Shown here one piece after another: positions 42,017 through 50,950 of a DNA stretch of 64,000 nt. The stretch is taken from NCBI GenBank assembly GCA_964509295.1, contig CAZDWS010000002.1, positions 124,001 to 188,000 of the forward strand, given 5' to 3'. The notes beneath the pieces were generated by a model that saw nothing but the letters and a program-made list of their open reading frames with translations, searched no databases and was not told the origin of the DNA. How positions within the stretch are numbered: the first letter of the stretch is position 1; every line of letters begins with the position of its first letter. This DNA is from JBGSQR01 sp964509295. Its GTDB lineage: Bacteria > Desulfobacterota > Desulfuromonadia > Geobacterales > Pseudopelobacteraceae. Made by a program: the position numbers and the translations under genes.

Positions 42017-43003
42017 CTACTGAATTTTGAGAACGATCTTGCCAAAGTGCTTGTCGGCCTCCATCATTTTGTGCGCTTCCACAACCTGATCAATAGTGAA
42101 GACCTTTTCGATGATCGGAACAATGGTGCGGTCAGCGAATTTCGGCAGGGCGCGTCTGGTAAATTCGGCTACAATGTCTCCTTTTTCCGAAACAGGACGT
42201 GAACGGAGAACGCTACCGATGATCTGTTGGCGTTTAACCATCATCAGGGCCAGATTGAGTTCTGCCTTGATGCCGCTGGTGACGCCGATGATGACAAGTT
42301 TGCCCTTATAGGCCAGAGAGTTCATGTTCGGGGCCAGGTATTTGGCGCCGATATGGTCGAGAATCAGGTCAACACCCTTCTTGTTGGTGAACTCTTTTAC
42401 AACTTCGGTGAAATCCGGAGTTTCCTTGTAGTTAATCAGGAAGTCGGCTCCGATCTGCAGCACGCGCTCCAGCTTTTCCGGTGAGACAGTAACAATCAGT
42501 TTGCTGTCAGGTGTCAAAGCATTGCAGAGCTGGATAGCAGCGGTATTTACGCCGCCGCCGCCGCCATGCAGTATTGCCGTCTGTTTGTTCTGGAATTCTC
42601 CGATGATAAAGACGTTTAAAAATGCAGTGATATATGATTCACAGACGCAGGCCGCTTCTTCAAAAGTCATTGATTCAGGAATCGGCATCAGGTGACTGGC
42701 ATAGGCTACGGCGTACTCGGCATAACCGCCGCCTCCAACCAGTGTCATGACCCTTTGTCCGATCTGCCAGCCGCTGACGCCAGCCCCCAGTTTTTCAATC
42801 ACGCCGGCAACTTCCAGTCCAAGAATTTCCGAGTCACCGGCAGGTGGTGGATATTTGCCTTCACGTTGGACCAGATCCGGACGGTTGATGGATGTGGCAA
42901 AAACTTTGATCAGGACCTGACCTTCAGCAGCGGTCGGGCGTTCAGCTTCGCCTATCTTTAAAACTTCAACGCCGCCAAAACCTTCCATCAAAACAGCTTT
43001 CAT
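42017..43003 (-). CDS. NAD(P)H:quinone oxidoreductase, PIG3-like MDR, 328 aa
   Basis: The zinc-free medium-chain reductase has the start MKAVLMEGFGGVEVLKIGE, the family segments INRPDLVQREGKYPPPAGDS and LGLEVAGVIEKLGAG, and the NADPH site HGGGGGVNTAAIQLC. This pattern matches the PIG3/TP53I3 group that reduces quinones. The ATG at 43003 has GGGAGG upstream, and a longer frame adds five non-family residues. It stands alone between two terminated units. Confidence 0.9.
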   Translation of the reverse strand: MKAVLMEGFGGVEVLKIGEAERPTAAEGQVLIKVFATSINRPDLVQREGKYPPPAGDSEILGLEVAGVIEKLGAGVSGWQIGQRVMTLVGGGGYAEYAVAYASHLMPIPESMTFEEAACVCESYITAFLNVFIIGEFQNKQTAILHGGGGGVNTAAIQLCNALTPDSKLIVTVSPEKLERVLQIGADFLINYKETPDFTEVVKEFTNKKGVDLILDHIGAKYLAPNMNSLAYKGKLVIIGVTSGIKAELNLALMMVKRQQIIGSVLRSRPVSEKGDIVAEFTRRALPKFADRTIVPIIEKVFTIDQVVEAHKMMEADKHFGKIVLKIQ

Positions 43004-43214
43004 AAATATTCCTCCCATCTTCTTGTGTGGATATTTTAGGGTATTCGACCTGTAGTTAAATTTACCACAGATAAGTAATTATGTAGCCTCTTCATCCATG
43101 TTTGTAAATAGATTTCATGATCAAATATTGAATGTTGCGTTGCCTTGATTTATATGTTGAATTCTGCCATAAAGAAGCAAATAAATCCGGTGATTAGAAT
43201 AGGGTATGGGCTTT

Positions 43215-43958
43215 ATGAATATACTGGTTACAAATGACGATGGGATACAGGCGGCTGGAATTTTAGCTCTGGCTTCAGCATTGGGAAAATTGGGCCGAGT
43301 GACTGTTGTGGCGCCGGACAGAGAACGCAGCGCTGCCGGTCATTCCCTGACACTTCATTCACCGCTGAGGATATTTGAGCTGCGTGAAGGTTTCTATGCC
43401 GTGGATGGTACCCCGACCGATTGTGTCAATATGGGTATTCACAACATGCTCCCATTCAAGCCTGATCTGGTGGTCTCCGGCATTAACCACGGGGCCAATC
43501 TGGGTGGCGATATTACTTATTCAGGGACGGTAGCCGCTGCCATTGAATCAACTCTGATGGGAATTCCGGCCATTGCTGTTTCTTTGGATACCTTTGAGCG
43601 ACAGGGGCATTTTGACGATGCCGCCCAGATCGCCTTGCGCGTGGCCCGTCAGGTTGTTGCCAATGGATTACCTGCTGATACCCTGTTGAACGTTAATGTC
43701 CCCAATTGTCCGCTGGACCAGATGCAGGAACCGCTGATTACCCGCCAGGGTAAACGCTCTTTTGTTGGCAAGATCATTGATAAAACCGATCCCCGTGGGC
43801 GCAAGTATTATTGGATCGGCAGCGAAGAGCCCGATTTTAACGATTATGAAGGCACTGATTTCCACGCTATTAACCGTAAGCACGTTTCAATTACCCCGCT
43901 CCACCTTGACCTTACCAACTATGAATCCATGCAGATACTTCGTGGATGGAATATTTGA
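43215..43958 (+). CDS. surE: 5'/3'-nucleotidase SurE, 247 aa
   Basis: SurE dephosphorylates nucleoside monophosphates and short polyphosphates in stationary phase. The metal site is in MNILVTNDDGIQAAG, with GTPTDCVNMG and SGINHGANLGGDITYSGTVAAA. The ATG at 43215 matches the normal family start; an ATG at 43206 (adding MGF) has a slightly better-placed AGGG and cannot be excluded. It begins the surE-pcm-rpoS cluster. Confidence 0.95.
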   Translation: MNILVTNDDGIQAAGILALASALGKLGRVTVVAPDRERSAAGHSLTLHSPLRIFELREGFYAVDGTPTDCVNMGIHNMLPFKPDLVVSGINHGANLGGDITYSGTVAAAIESTLMGIPAIAVSLDTFERQGHFDDAAQIALRVARQVVANGLPADTLLNVNVPNCPLDQMQEPLITRQGKRSFVGKIIDKTDPRGRKYYWIGSEEPDFNDYEGTDFHAINRKHVSITPLHLDLTNYESMQILRGWNI

Positions 43959-44016
43959 GGTTGCTGTACATCCATTGCTGTTTCTGTTATCTTTCTGCAC
44001 CGATACGGGGTAATTA

Positions 44017-44670
44017 ATGAATTTTGAGTTTGCGCGAAAAAAAATGGTCCAGGAGCAGATTGTCGGTCGTGGAATTACCGACCGTCGTGTCCTGGATACC
44101 ATGCTGAAAGTGCCCCGCCATATATTTGTCCAGGAGGCCATGGCGCTGCAAGCATACAGCGATTCGGCCCTTCCCATCGGTGAAAAACAGACTATCTCTC
44201 AGCCATACATGGTCGCATTGATGACAGAGTTGCTGGAGTTGACCGGCAAGGAAAAGGTCCTGGAAATTGGTACCGGCTCCGGATATCAGACCGCCATTCT
44301 GGCCATGCTGGCTAATCGTGTCTATACGGCTGAACGTATCCGCCCATTGGCTTTACGTGCCAGAAAGTGCCTTGACTCACTGAAGCTGTTTAATGTGATG
44401 CTCAGAATTAATGACAGTAATGGCAGCCCCATCGGCTGGGAAGAGGAAGCGCCCTTTGATGCGATTATTGTTACCGCCGGGGCACCATCCATACCGGATG
44501 TACTGGTGGAACAACTGGCATTGGGCGGAAGGATGGTCATACCGGTCGGGTGTGAGAATGACCAGCGTCTGATCAGAGTCATCAAAAACCATGACGGAAC
44601 ACTTGAAACCGCTGCCTGCGTGGACTGTCGTTTTGTTCCTCTGATCGGCAGGCAGGGATGGCAGCAGTAG
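44017..44670 (+). CDS. pcm: Protein-L-isoaspartate O-methyltransferase
   Basis: The enzyme uses SAM to methylate isoaspartyl residues in ageing proteins. Visible are the N-terminal VPRHIFVQEAMALQAYSDSA, the ISQPYMVA segment, the SAM motif VLEIGTGSGYQTAILA and IIVTAGAPSIPDVLVEQL. The length of 217 residues is standard. It lies between surE and rpoS, the same order as in many proteobacteria but without nlpD. Confidence 0.96.
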   Translation: MNFEFARKKMVQEQIVGRGITDRRVLDTMLKVPRHIFVQEAMALQAYSDSALPIGEKQTISQPYMVALMTELLELTGKEKVLEIGTGSGYQTAILAMLANRVYTAERIRPLALRARKCLDSLKLFNVMLRINDSNGSPIGWEEEAPFDAIIVTAGAPSIPDVLVEQLALGGRMVIPVGCENDQRLIRVIKNHDGTLETAACVDCRFVPLIGRQGWQQ

Positions 44671-44709
44671 TGCGAATGTATTTACGGTGATAGGGGGCGA
44701 CGTCAGACC

Positions 44710-45684
44710 ATGAAGAAAAGCGAATTGCTGGAGAATGGTTTCAATATTGAAGAACACCCTGCAGATGGCGAAGCGAATGTGGATGACAGTATTGCCCTGG
44801 TTGAGCCGGAAGTATTTCCGGAAGATGAGATTGATGAGGATGAAAGTGAGGAAATTGAGCTTCCTCCCACCGTTCTGGAAAGTTTTGACGACGCCATAAA
44901 AATTTATCTGCGGGATATTCAGCGCACACCTCTTCTGACAGCAGAATCGGAAAAAGAAGTTGCCCTCCTGATTGAAAAAGGGGATAAGGCCGCGCGTAAC
45001 AAGATGATTGAATCAAATCTGAGGCTGGTAGTCAAAATCGCCAAACGTTACATAAATCGTGGTTTGCCATTCCTTGACCTGATAGAAGAAGGCAACCTGG
45101 GATTAATCAAGGCGGTCGAACGTTTCAGTCTTGCTAAGGAATGCCGTTTTTCTACCTATGCCACCTGGTGGATCAGGCAGGCCATAGAGCGTGCCCTGGT
45201 CAATCAGTCGCGTACAATCCGTCTGCCGGTTCATGTCTCTGACGATATCAGCCGCATGTTCAGGGTTAACCGTAAATTATCACAGGAGCTGAACCGCGAG
45301 CCGAGCGCACAAGAGGTTGCCGAAGCCATGAACGTCAAGCCGGCATACGTATCCAGGCTGATGACTATTCTGCGGCGCACCTGCTCAATTGAATCACCTC
45401 TTGGTGAAGGAAACGATTATTCGCTGATGGATACAATTGAAGATACCTCCATGGTTTCTACTTCGGACCTGCTGGATAATATAGATCGTTATGAGCAGAT
45501 TTCCGAGCGTCTTGAACAGTTGACCGATAACGAGAGGAAGATCCTTGCCATGCGTTTCGGTCTGGATGACAAGGAGCCGCAGACATTGGATACAATTGGT
45601 CAGATTTTCGGCGTGACCCGTGAACGTATTCGCCAGATTGAATCAAAATCATTGGAAAAAATTCGCAGCGGCATGAAAATATAA
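44710..45684 (+). CDS. rpoS: RNA polymerase sigma factor RpoS, 324 aa
   Basis: The stationary-phase sigma factor has region 1.2 (DAIKIYLRDIQRTPLLTAES), region 2 (LVVKIAKRYINRGLPFLDLI, then YATWWIRQAIERAL for -10 recognition), region 3 and region 4.2 with the HTH (GQIFGVTRERIRQIESKSLE). The acidic N-terminal extension (residues 15-50) replaces a full region 1.1, as in RpoS rather than RpoD. It follows surE and pcm, which supports the RpoS call. Confidence 0.93.
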   Translation: MKKSELLENGFNIEEHPADGEANVDDSIALVEPEVFPEDEIDEDESEEIELPPTVLESFDDAIKIYLRDIQRTPLLTAESEKEVALLIEKGDKAARNKMIESNLRLVVKIAKRYINRGLPFLDLIEEGNLGLIKAVERFSLAKECRFSTYATWWIRQAIERALVNQSRTIRLPVHVSDDISRMFRVNRKLSQELNREPSAQEVAEAMNVKPAYVSRLMTILRRTCSIESPLGEGNDYSLMDTIEDTSMVSTSDLLDNIDRYEQISERLEQLTDNERKILAMRFGLDDKEPQTLDTIGQIFGVTRERIRQIESKSLEKIRSGMKI

Positions 45685-45720
45685 ATTTAGGTTTGTTTTA
45701 ATCATAGGAGGCAATACAAA

Positions 45721-46236
45721 ATGGAAGATTTGAAGAACATTATTCGTGATATACCGGATTTTCCCAAAAAAGGGATCATCTTCAAGGATATAACCACACT
45801 GTTGCAGGATGCAAAATCCTATCAGCGTATGGTTGATCTGATATCACACCGTTACATAGATCAGCGGATTGACAAGGTTGTTGGCGTTGAAGCGCGTGGT
45901 TTTATTATTGGCTCTGCCCTGGCTTACAAGCTTGGTGCCGGTGTTGTTCTGGTCAGAAAGCCTGGTAAACTGCCGTCAGAAACCTTCAGTAAAACCTATG
46001 ATTTGGAATACGGCACCGACACGCTGGAAATCCACAAGGACGCCATCAAGCCGGGCGAGAAAATCCTGATTGCCGATGACCTGCTGGCAACCGGCGGAAC
46101 CATGTCAGCGGTTGTGGATATGATTCAGAGTATGGGTGGCGATATCGTGGAGTGCTGCTTTATGGCTGAACTGGACTTCCTGAATGGCCGCAGCAGGCTT
46201 CCAGCCAATAAGGTCTATTCATTGCTGCACTTTTAG
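45721..46236 (+). CDS. apt: Adenine phosphoribosyltransferase
   Basis: Apt salvages adenine with PRPP to form AMP. The 171-residue protein has the N-terminal IRDIPDFPKKGIIFKDITTL, GVEARGFIIGSALAYKLGAG and the PRPP motif ILIADDLLATGGTM. Length and motifs are fully typical. A GGAGG site precedes the ATG, 36 bases after rpoS. A short hairpin without T-run (46251-46275) follows. Confidence 0.97.
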   Translation: MEDLKNIIRDIPDFPKKGIIFKDITTLLQDAKSYQRMVDLISHRYIDQRIDKVVGVEARGFIIGSALAYKLGAGVVLVRKPGKLPSETFSKTYDLEYGTDTLEIHKDAIKPGEKILIADDLLATGGTMSAVVDMIQSMGGDIVECCFMAELDFLNGRSRLPANKVYSLLHF

Positions 46237-46369
46237 TAAGTTAGAAATTATTTTCTGCGTTTTTATGGCAGAAAACAACTTCGTTAACGCACTTATCCTG
46301 TTTATAGGGTTAAGGAAATGGGTTGAACCATAGCGGTATCTCTGCTATATCTATTTATCTTTTTCAATT

Positions 46370-46446
46370 GTCTCCGTAGCTCAGTAGGATAGAGCACTTC
46401 CCTCCTAAGGAAGGGGTCGGACGTTCGAATCGTCTCGGGGACGCCA
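46370..46446 (+). tRNA. tRNA-Arg (anticodon CCU)
   Basis: The cloverleaf folds cleanly: acceptor GTCTCCG/CGGGGAC, D stem GCTC/GAGC, anticodon stem CTTCC/GGAAG around the loop CTCCTAA with anticodon CCT, T stem GGACG/CGTCT with the TTCGAAT loop, and CCA encoded at 46444-46446. It reads the rare AGG codon. A terminator hairpin follows, and a recombinase remnant lies just downstream. Confidence 0.95.
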
Positions 46447-46454
46447 ATAATAAC

Positions 46455-46485
46455 AGGGGTTATGGCTTATGCCGTAACCCCTTTT
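46455..46485 (+). terminator. Terminator after tRNA-Arg
   Basis: AGGGGTTATGGC pairs with GCCGTAACCCCT (one G-T pair) with a TTAT loop, followed by TTTT. Confidence 0.85.
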
Positions 46486-46488
46486 GAT

Positions 46489-46752
46489 TTAAAAGTGTAA
46501 TTCCTGTGTAATGTTTTTTTTAAAAGTGTGCTGATATCTATTTTTTAATTTATCTGTTGCTGCTTGAATATGTTCACCATTGGCGTGGGCATATCTAGCG
46601 CCCATAGATAATGTCCTGTGTCCCGATATCCTTGCAACTTTGGAAGATCGACCCCAGACTGTACCAGATGTGTTATGGCTGTGTGTCGCAGTGTGTGGCG
46701 ACAAATATCCGTCATCATATTCGTTTTTGTAGATGTAATTTCTAAAGTTACA
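46489..46752 (-). pseudogene. Tyrosine recombinase (integrase), C-terminal remnant with frameshift
   Basis: Two minus-strand frames join to one integrase end. From about 46750 to 46645 one frame reads NMMTDICRHTLRHTAITHL and VQSGVDLPKLQ, the HxxR box. From about 46640 to 46489 another frame reads ISGHRTLSMGARYAHANGEH, with the H/W box and the catalytic tyrosine (RYAHAN). A frameshift near 46640 separates them, and the N-terminal two thirds are gone. It directs away from tRNA-Arg, which was probably the attachment site. This is a scar of a lost integrative element. Confidence 0.82.
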
Positions 46753-46844
46753 TCAATTTATTACATAGTTATCAATTTATAATAAATTTAAATTTGCTAT
46801 CGCTATCGATTTATCGTAAAAATCAAAACATATATTTAAAACTA

Positions 46845-46925
46845 TCGAACAGGCAAACTTGGGGTAACTCAGGGACGCAAAGCTACCTGTCCAGGAATGG
46901 ATAGAGGGGTTACCGAAATGGCACA
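46845..46925 (+). ncRNA. GEMM-I-type cyclic-dinucleotide riboswitch
   Basis: The conserved core is present in order: AGGCAAAC, a stem CUUGGG/CUCAGG capped by a GUAA (GNRA) tetraloop, GGGACGCAAAGCUACC, a second stem with the loop CAGGAAUGGA, and GGGGUUACCGA. These are hallmark GEMM-I bases that bind cyclic di-GMP, or 3',3'-cGAMP in the Geobacter-type variant. It lies upstream of the CsgG-like gene and is followed at once by a terminator, so it likely controls read-through. The ligand cannot be fixed by eye. Confidence 0.85.
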
Positions 46926-46929
46926 CTTG

Positions 46930-46965
46930 GCCCGCCACTTCATTGAAATGGCGGGCTTTTATTTT
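46930..46965 (+). terminator. Riboswitch-controlled terminator
   Basis: GCCCGCCA / TGGCGGGC with an 11-base loop (inner TTC/GAA pairs possible), followed by TTTTATTTT. It ends 46 bases before the CsgG-like ATG. Confidence 0.85.
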
Positions 46966-47010
46966 CATAAGCGTTAATTTTGTAATATAAACTGTATAAG
47001 AGGAGATTTT

Positions 47011-47967
47011 ATGAAACGATTCATTATGTTGGTAATGGTATTGATTTGTTGCTCAAGTACTGCATTCGCGGGTGTAAAAAAGCTGGCTGTACTTGATTTT
47101 GAAGATACATCAATATCTTCAGCCCCCGACCATGATGACCAACGAGCGGCAGTCTTGTCTATGCTTATGAATCGTGGACAAAAACCACAACAGCAGGATA
47201 AGGGGAAAATAGGTAAGAGTGTCGCTAATCTTCTGGTCACAGAATTAGTTAAAGACGGAACCTATAAAATCATTGAGAGAAGCCAGTTAGAGCAGATACT
47301 GTCAGAGCAGCATCTTGGTAAAGATGGCACCATTACAGCATATGAAGCTGCAAAACTGGGTAAACTTCTGGGTGTTAGTGCCGTCGTTGTTGGAAGCGTC
47401 ACCGAATTTAATACCAAAACTGAAAAAAAGGGCATTATGGGTATTGGAACAAAAGTGAAGACCGCAAAGGTTGCTGTAAATGCACGTATTGTTGATACTT
47501 CAACTGCAGAAATTATTTTTGCCGCCGAAGGTCGGGGCGAAGAAGAAGAAAGTAATGTTACTGTTGGTTCCGTCTATGGATCTGACACAACCGGTGCAAG
47601 CGATACTCTTCTGAGTGCTGCCACAAAGAAAGCATTGACCGGGATTGTTCAATCTCTTAAAGAAAATTCAGCAAAGTTAAAAGAACAAACCTTGGAAGGT
47701 TACGTTGTCAATGTTGACCAGACTGATAAATCCATTATGATTGACCTTGGTTCCGATAGTGGAATAACTACCGACCAACCTCTTTACGTGGTAAAAGTTG
47801 TCAAAGAAATCAAAAGTCCAACAACTGGGGAAATAATCAAGAAAATTACGAAAGTCGTATGTGAACTAAAAATTACTTCACTTGAGAAAAAAATTGCGAC
47901 CTGTGCTTGTGTTGCCGGGAGTTGCGAGAGCGTTGCGGAAAACGATAAAGTGTCGTCAAGCAAATAA
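47011..47967 (+). CDS. CsgG/LpoB-like exported protein, 318 aa
   Basis: A signal peptide (about 1-21, STAFA-GV) is followed by KKLAVLDFEDTS, the typical start of CsgG-family domains, and LLVTELVKDGTYKIIERSQLEQIL and GKLLGVSAVVVGSVTEF, the conserved core. After residue ~235 a different, possibly beta-rich C-terminal part (YVVNVDQTDKSIMIDLGSDS) follows, with three cysteines near the end. There is no lipobox cysteine after the signal. The role may be in outer-membrane assembly or export. A GEMM riboswitch and terminator control it, and the gene is AT-rich. Confidence 0.87.
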   Translation: MKRFIMLVMVLICCSSTAFAGVKKLAVLDFEDTSISSAPDHDDQRAAVLSMLMNRGQKPQQQDKGKIGKSVANLLVTELVKDGTYKIIERSQLEQILSEQHLGKDGTITAYEAAKLGKLLGVSAVVVGSVTEFNTKTEKKGIMGIGTKVKTAKVAVNARIVDTSTAEIIFAAEGRGEEEESNVTVGSVYGSDTTGASDTLLSAATKKALTGIVQSLKENSAKLKEQTLEGYVVNVDQTDKSIMIDLGSDSGITTDQPLYVVKVVKEIKSPTTGEIIKKITKVVCELKITSLEKKIATCACVAGSCESVAENDKVSSSK

Positions 47968-48151
47968 GTTGCATGAAGGGGCCTTGTTTAATAATTTCAG
48001 ACACTATAAAAGCCTTATCGGTAAGTCAATTCTGCGTACGTTGGTATGTAAAACATTGCACATGATCCACTTGAAAAACTACTTATTCTTACCGATATTC
48101 AGACAGATTACCCAATACATATTTCCGTTATCTGCGAAATTACAATAAAAA

Positions 48152-48188
48152 CAGGAGGATATGTTAAAATACATAGCCTCCTTTTTGT
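48152..48188 (+). terminator. Probable terminator of the CsgG-like transcript
   Basis: AGGAGG(ATA)TGT pairs with ACA(TAG)CCTCCT, followed by TTTTTG. It lies 185 bases after the stop. Confidence 0.6.
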
Positions 48189-48399
48189 ATTTGTATCCTT
48201 TTGTGTAGTTCCCAACTATTTCGGTCATCTGTTAGCCGAAAGAGAACCTGTATGCTTCGTTTAAGGGAAATAGAGAATTCTGGACAATATAGAGACGGGG
48301 CACGGTAGGAGAATACCTCTGGCTTTTCGGTTTCATATATTGACTTATATTACATCATGGCCTATGTTCCTCGAAATTTATTCCATATGATGCAAATTA

Positions 48400-48440
48400 A
48401 AAGAGCCGATCTTGATTACTCAAGATCGGCTCTTTGTTTC
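48400..48440. terminator. Terminator after the Cys-rich gene
   Basis: AAAGAGCCGATCTTGA and its exact reverse complement flank a 4-base loop, with A and T runs on both sides. It lies 20 bases past the minus-strand gene's stop. Confidence 0.85.
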
Positions 48441-48459
48441 ATATTTCCCAGTTCCGGTA

Positions 48460-48603
48460 TTATTCAGCTTTTCCGGAACAGCAATCTTCGTTGACCGCCT
48501 TGACCTGACCTGTACTACAGCACACGGGCTTCTGTTCAGTTACCACGGATTCTTTCTTTTCGCCACATGTTGAACCATCTTCTTTCGTTCCGCATTTACA
48601 CAT
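48460..48603 (-). CDS. Cys-rich mini-protein, 47 aa
   Basis: The start MCKCGTKEDGSTCGEKKESV and the end PVCCSTGQVKAVNEDCCSGK place seven cysteines in 47 residues (C-x-C, C, CC, CC). The ATG at 48603 is chosen for the AAGGGGAAG site upstream; an in-frame start 13 codons earlier would add only Lys-rich sequence. The layout resembles small metal-binding proteins (metallothionein-like), but I do not recognise a defined family. A good terminator follows. Confidence 0.75.
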   Translation of the reverse strand: MCKCGTKEDGSTCGEKKESVVTEQKPVCCSTGQVKAVNEDCCSGKAE

Positions 48604-48642
48604 TTTTCGCTTCCCCTTTTCTTTCTTTGTTGCAGATGTCAC

Positions 48643-49048
48643 TTATAGTCACATTTTTTAGCCATAAACACCAGTTTTAAAGCAAATTTTTTAAATCGGA
48701 TAACTCCGTTTTTTTCCATACTGCTATAGCTCTTTTTGTTTTTCTACGCTTTGTACCAGTTCACATACCTTGAAATCTGATCATTTTAAAATTCATGAGT
48801 TTTTTTTATCGATTATTATCATTTCAGCTGACCGTCAAGGGAATCCGGGACTCGCAGTGGACACCGGTTTGGCTAGACCGCAGGCGTATGTTTTTGAGTG
48901 ATGGGTCAAGACTGACGCCTAAAATGAGGCTGTCTTGAAAACCGATTCCCATACAGTTAGTGTGAATATGTTGTAAGAGGGCTCTTTTTGTTATATTTAC
49001 TTCATAAGTATTTTCATCTGGTCTGTTTAAAAAGACTAAGGAGATTTC
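48643..49048. other. 406-base gap before the hybrid kinase
   Basis: No gene is supported on either strand. The right part is presumably the kinase leader; AAGGAG lies just before the 49049 ATG. No sigma-54 or riboswitch signature was found. Confidence 0.5.
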
Positions 49049-50950
49049 ATGGATATGGACAGATATAAACTGATCCTGGACTTTGCCACCGAAGGTTTCT
49101 GGGATTGGGACATGAAAGCTGATCGTACCTACATTAGTCCGCGTTATTGCGAAATGATCGGTTATTCGCCTGATGACACCGTTTTTGACTCTGCCTTCCT
49201 GAAAAAAATTCTTTATCCTGATGACCAACAACGCGTTTTTCAGGTAATCGAAGAGTATATCCACGGAAAACGAAATACATCGGTAGTGGAACAACGCCTG
49301 ATCACGAAAGACGGTACGATCCTATGGACGGAAACCCGTGGCAATGTGGTTGAGTATGATGAATATGGGAAACCAACCCGTATGGTCGGTACCATAAGTG
49401 ATATTTCCGAGCGCAAAAAGATGGAAGAGTCGATCCGGGAAAGTGAGGCCCTTCTCAGAGCCATCATCGAGAGCATTCCGTTTGATGTCACCGCCATTGA
49501 CCGCACTGGTCAATATTGCCTGCAAAGCCCTGTCTCTGAAAACTTATGGGGTAATGTCATCGGGAAACGACCAGAAGATATATTAATTGACGACACAATC
49601 CGGAACAGATGGCTTGAGAATAATCTGCTTGCACTGAGCGGGACGACTGTTCAGGGTGAAGTTGACTATACGATAAACAATGAGCGTCGTCATTTTATCG
49701 AGACTGTAACTCCAATCTGTACCGCCAGTGGAGAAATTTTCGGTGTCCTTGGGATCAATATTGACCAGACTGAACGAAAACAGGTTGAAGAGGAACGGCA
49801 ATTGCTCGAGGAACAGTTGATCCAGGCCCAGAAGATGGAGTCGATTGGACGCCTGGCTGGTGGTGTTGCCCACGATTTCAATAATCTGCTTACGCCGATT
49901 ATGTGCTACACGGAATTATTAAAAAGGGATTTTTCAGACAACGAAGGCGCCGCTACCAAGACCGTAAGTATAATGAATGCAGCTTTAAAAGCAAAAAATC
50001 TCGTTCAGGAACTCCTGTGCTTCAGTCGTAAACAGGTTCTGGATATGAAAACCATTGACCTCAACAAAACCATAAAATCATTTAACAGCATTCTGCGGCA
50101 CACTATCCGGGAAAGTGTTGATATCCGGCTTTGTCTTGCTGAGAGACGCTATTTTATTCGTGCAGACAGTAACAAGATTGAGCAGATAATCATGAACCTG
50201 GCGGTTAACGCTCAGGATGCTATTGGCGAAGTCGGGACCATCACTATTGAAACATCTCCAGTACTCATTGACGATGAGTATGCTCGCCAGCATGGTGATT
50301 TGAAGCCGGGGCATTACATGATGCTGGCAGTTACTGATGATGGCTGCGGGATGGACCAGGAAACTCAACAGCGGATATTTGAGCCGTTTTTTACCACTAA
50401 AACGGTGGGTAAGGGAACCGGACTCGGTCTTGCCACCGTTTACGGAATAGTCCGGCAGCATGGTGGTAGTATCTGGGTCCACAGTGAGTCAGGTAAAGAA
50501 ACAAAATTCAAGTGCTATTTCCCAATTGTGGATGAGGCACCGGTCTGCAATCAGTCTGCTGTGCACGACATAATATCGCTTGTTGGTGAGCAGCGTACCA
50601 TTCTTTTAGTTGAAGATAATGAGATGGTAAGAACTCTTGTGGATGAATTACTGACAAAAAATGGATTTGAGGTCTTGGTGGCAGAAGATCCCGTCCAGGC
50701 GCTTCGAATAAGCGAGGGACGTATGCTCGATCTGCTTGTCTCCGATGTTGTCATGCCCGACATGACCGGTCCTGAAGTGTACTCCAGACTTACTGAAAAC
50801 CATCCTGGTCTAAGAGTGCTTTACATGTCAGGTTACGCAAGTAATGTCTTGGCCCAAAAAGGGGCGTTTGGCAGCAGAGTGCAGTATATTCAGAAACCAT
50901 TTACTATCACCGAATTTGCTAAAAAAATTGAACAGATTTTGATGGAGTAA
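49049..50950 (+). CDS. Soluble hybrid histidine kinase (PAS-PAS-HisKA-HATPase-receiver), 633 aa
   Basis: PAS/PAC 1 covers about 5-125 (GFWDWDMKADRTYISPRYCE) and PAS 2 about 130-245. The phospho-acceptor His is in GGVAHDFNNLLTP (about 275). The ATPase has NLAVNAQDAI, DDGCGMDQ and GKGTGLGLATVYGIV (about 370-485). The receiver (about 515-630) has LLVEDNEMVR, the phospho-Asp in VSDVVMPDM and Lys in IQKPF. No membrane segment is seen, so it senses an internal signal. No adjacent partner gene is evident. Confidence 0.94.
   Translation: MDMDRYKLILDFATEGFWDWDMKADRTYISPRYCEMIGYSPDDTVFDSAFLKKILYPDDQQRVFQVIEEYIHGKRNTSVVEQRLITKDGTILWTETRGNVVEYDEYGKPTRMVGTISDISERKKMEESIRESEALLRAIIESIPFDVTAIDRTGQYCLQSPVSENLWGNVIGKRPEDILIDDTIRNRWLENNLLALSGTTVQGEVDYTINNERRHFIETVTPICTASGEIFGVLGINIDQTERKQVEEERQLLEEQLIQAQKMESIGRLAGGVAHDFNNLLTPIMCYTELLKRDFSDNEGAATKTVSIMNAALKAKNLVQELLCFSRKQVLDMKTIDLNKTIKSFNSILRHTIRESVDIRLCLAERRYFIRADSNKIEQIIMNLAVNAQDAIGEVGTITIETSPVLIDDEYARQHGDLKPGHYMMLAVTDDGCGMDQETQQRIFEPFFTTKTVGKGTGLGLATVYGIVRQHGGSIWVHSESGKETKFKCYFPIVDEAPVCNQSAVHDIISLVGEQRTILLVEDNEMVRTLVDELLTKNGFEVLVAEDPVQALRISEGRMLDLLVSDVVMPDMTGPEVYSRLTENHPGLRVLYMSGYASNVLAQKGAFGSRVQYIQKPFTITEFAKKIEQILME

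Larger units (their letters stand above)
47968..48459. other. 492-base gap after the CsgG-like gene
   Basis: No gene is supported. An imperfect hairpin AGGAGG-ATATGT/ACATAG-CCTCCT with TTTTT (48152-48188) probably ends the CsgG-like transcript, and the stem at 48400-48435 ends the minus-strand Cys-rich gene. The stretch between is AT-rich and featureless. Confidence 0.55.

Noticed and set aside
48824..49294. Minus-strand frame overlapping the start of the hybrid kinase
   Set aside because: It is a shadow of the kinase's PAS domain and extends into non-coding leader without a ribosome site.
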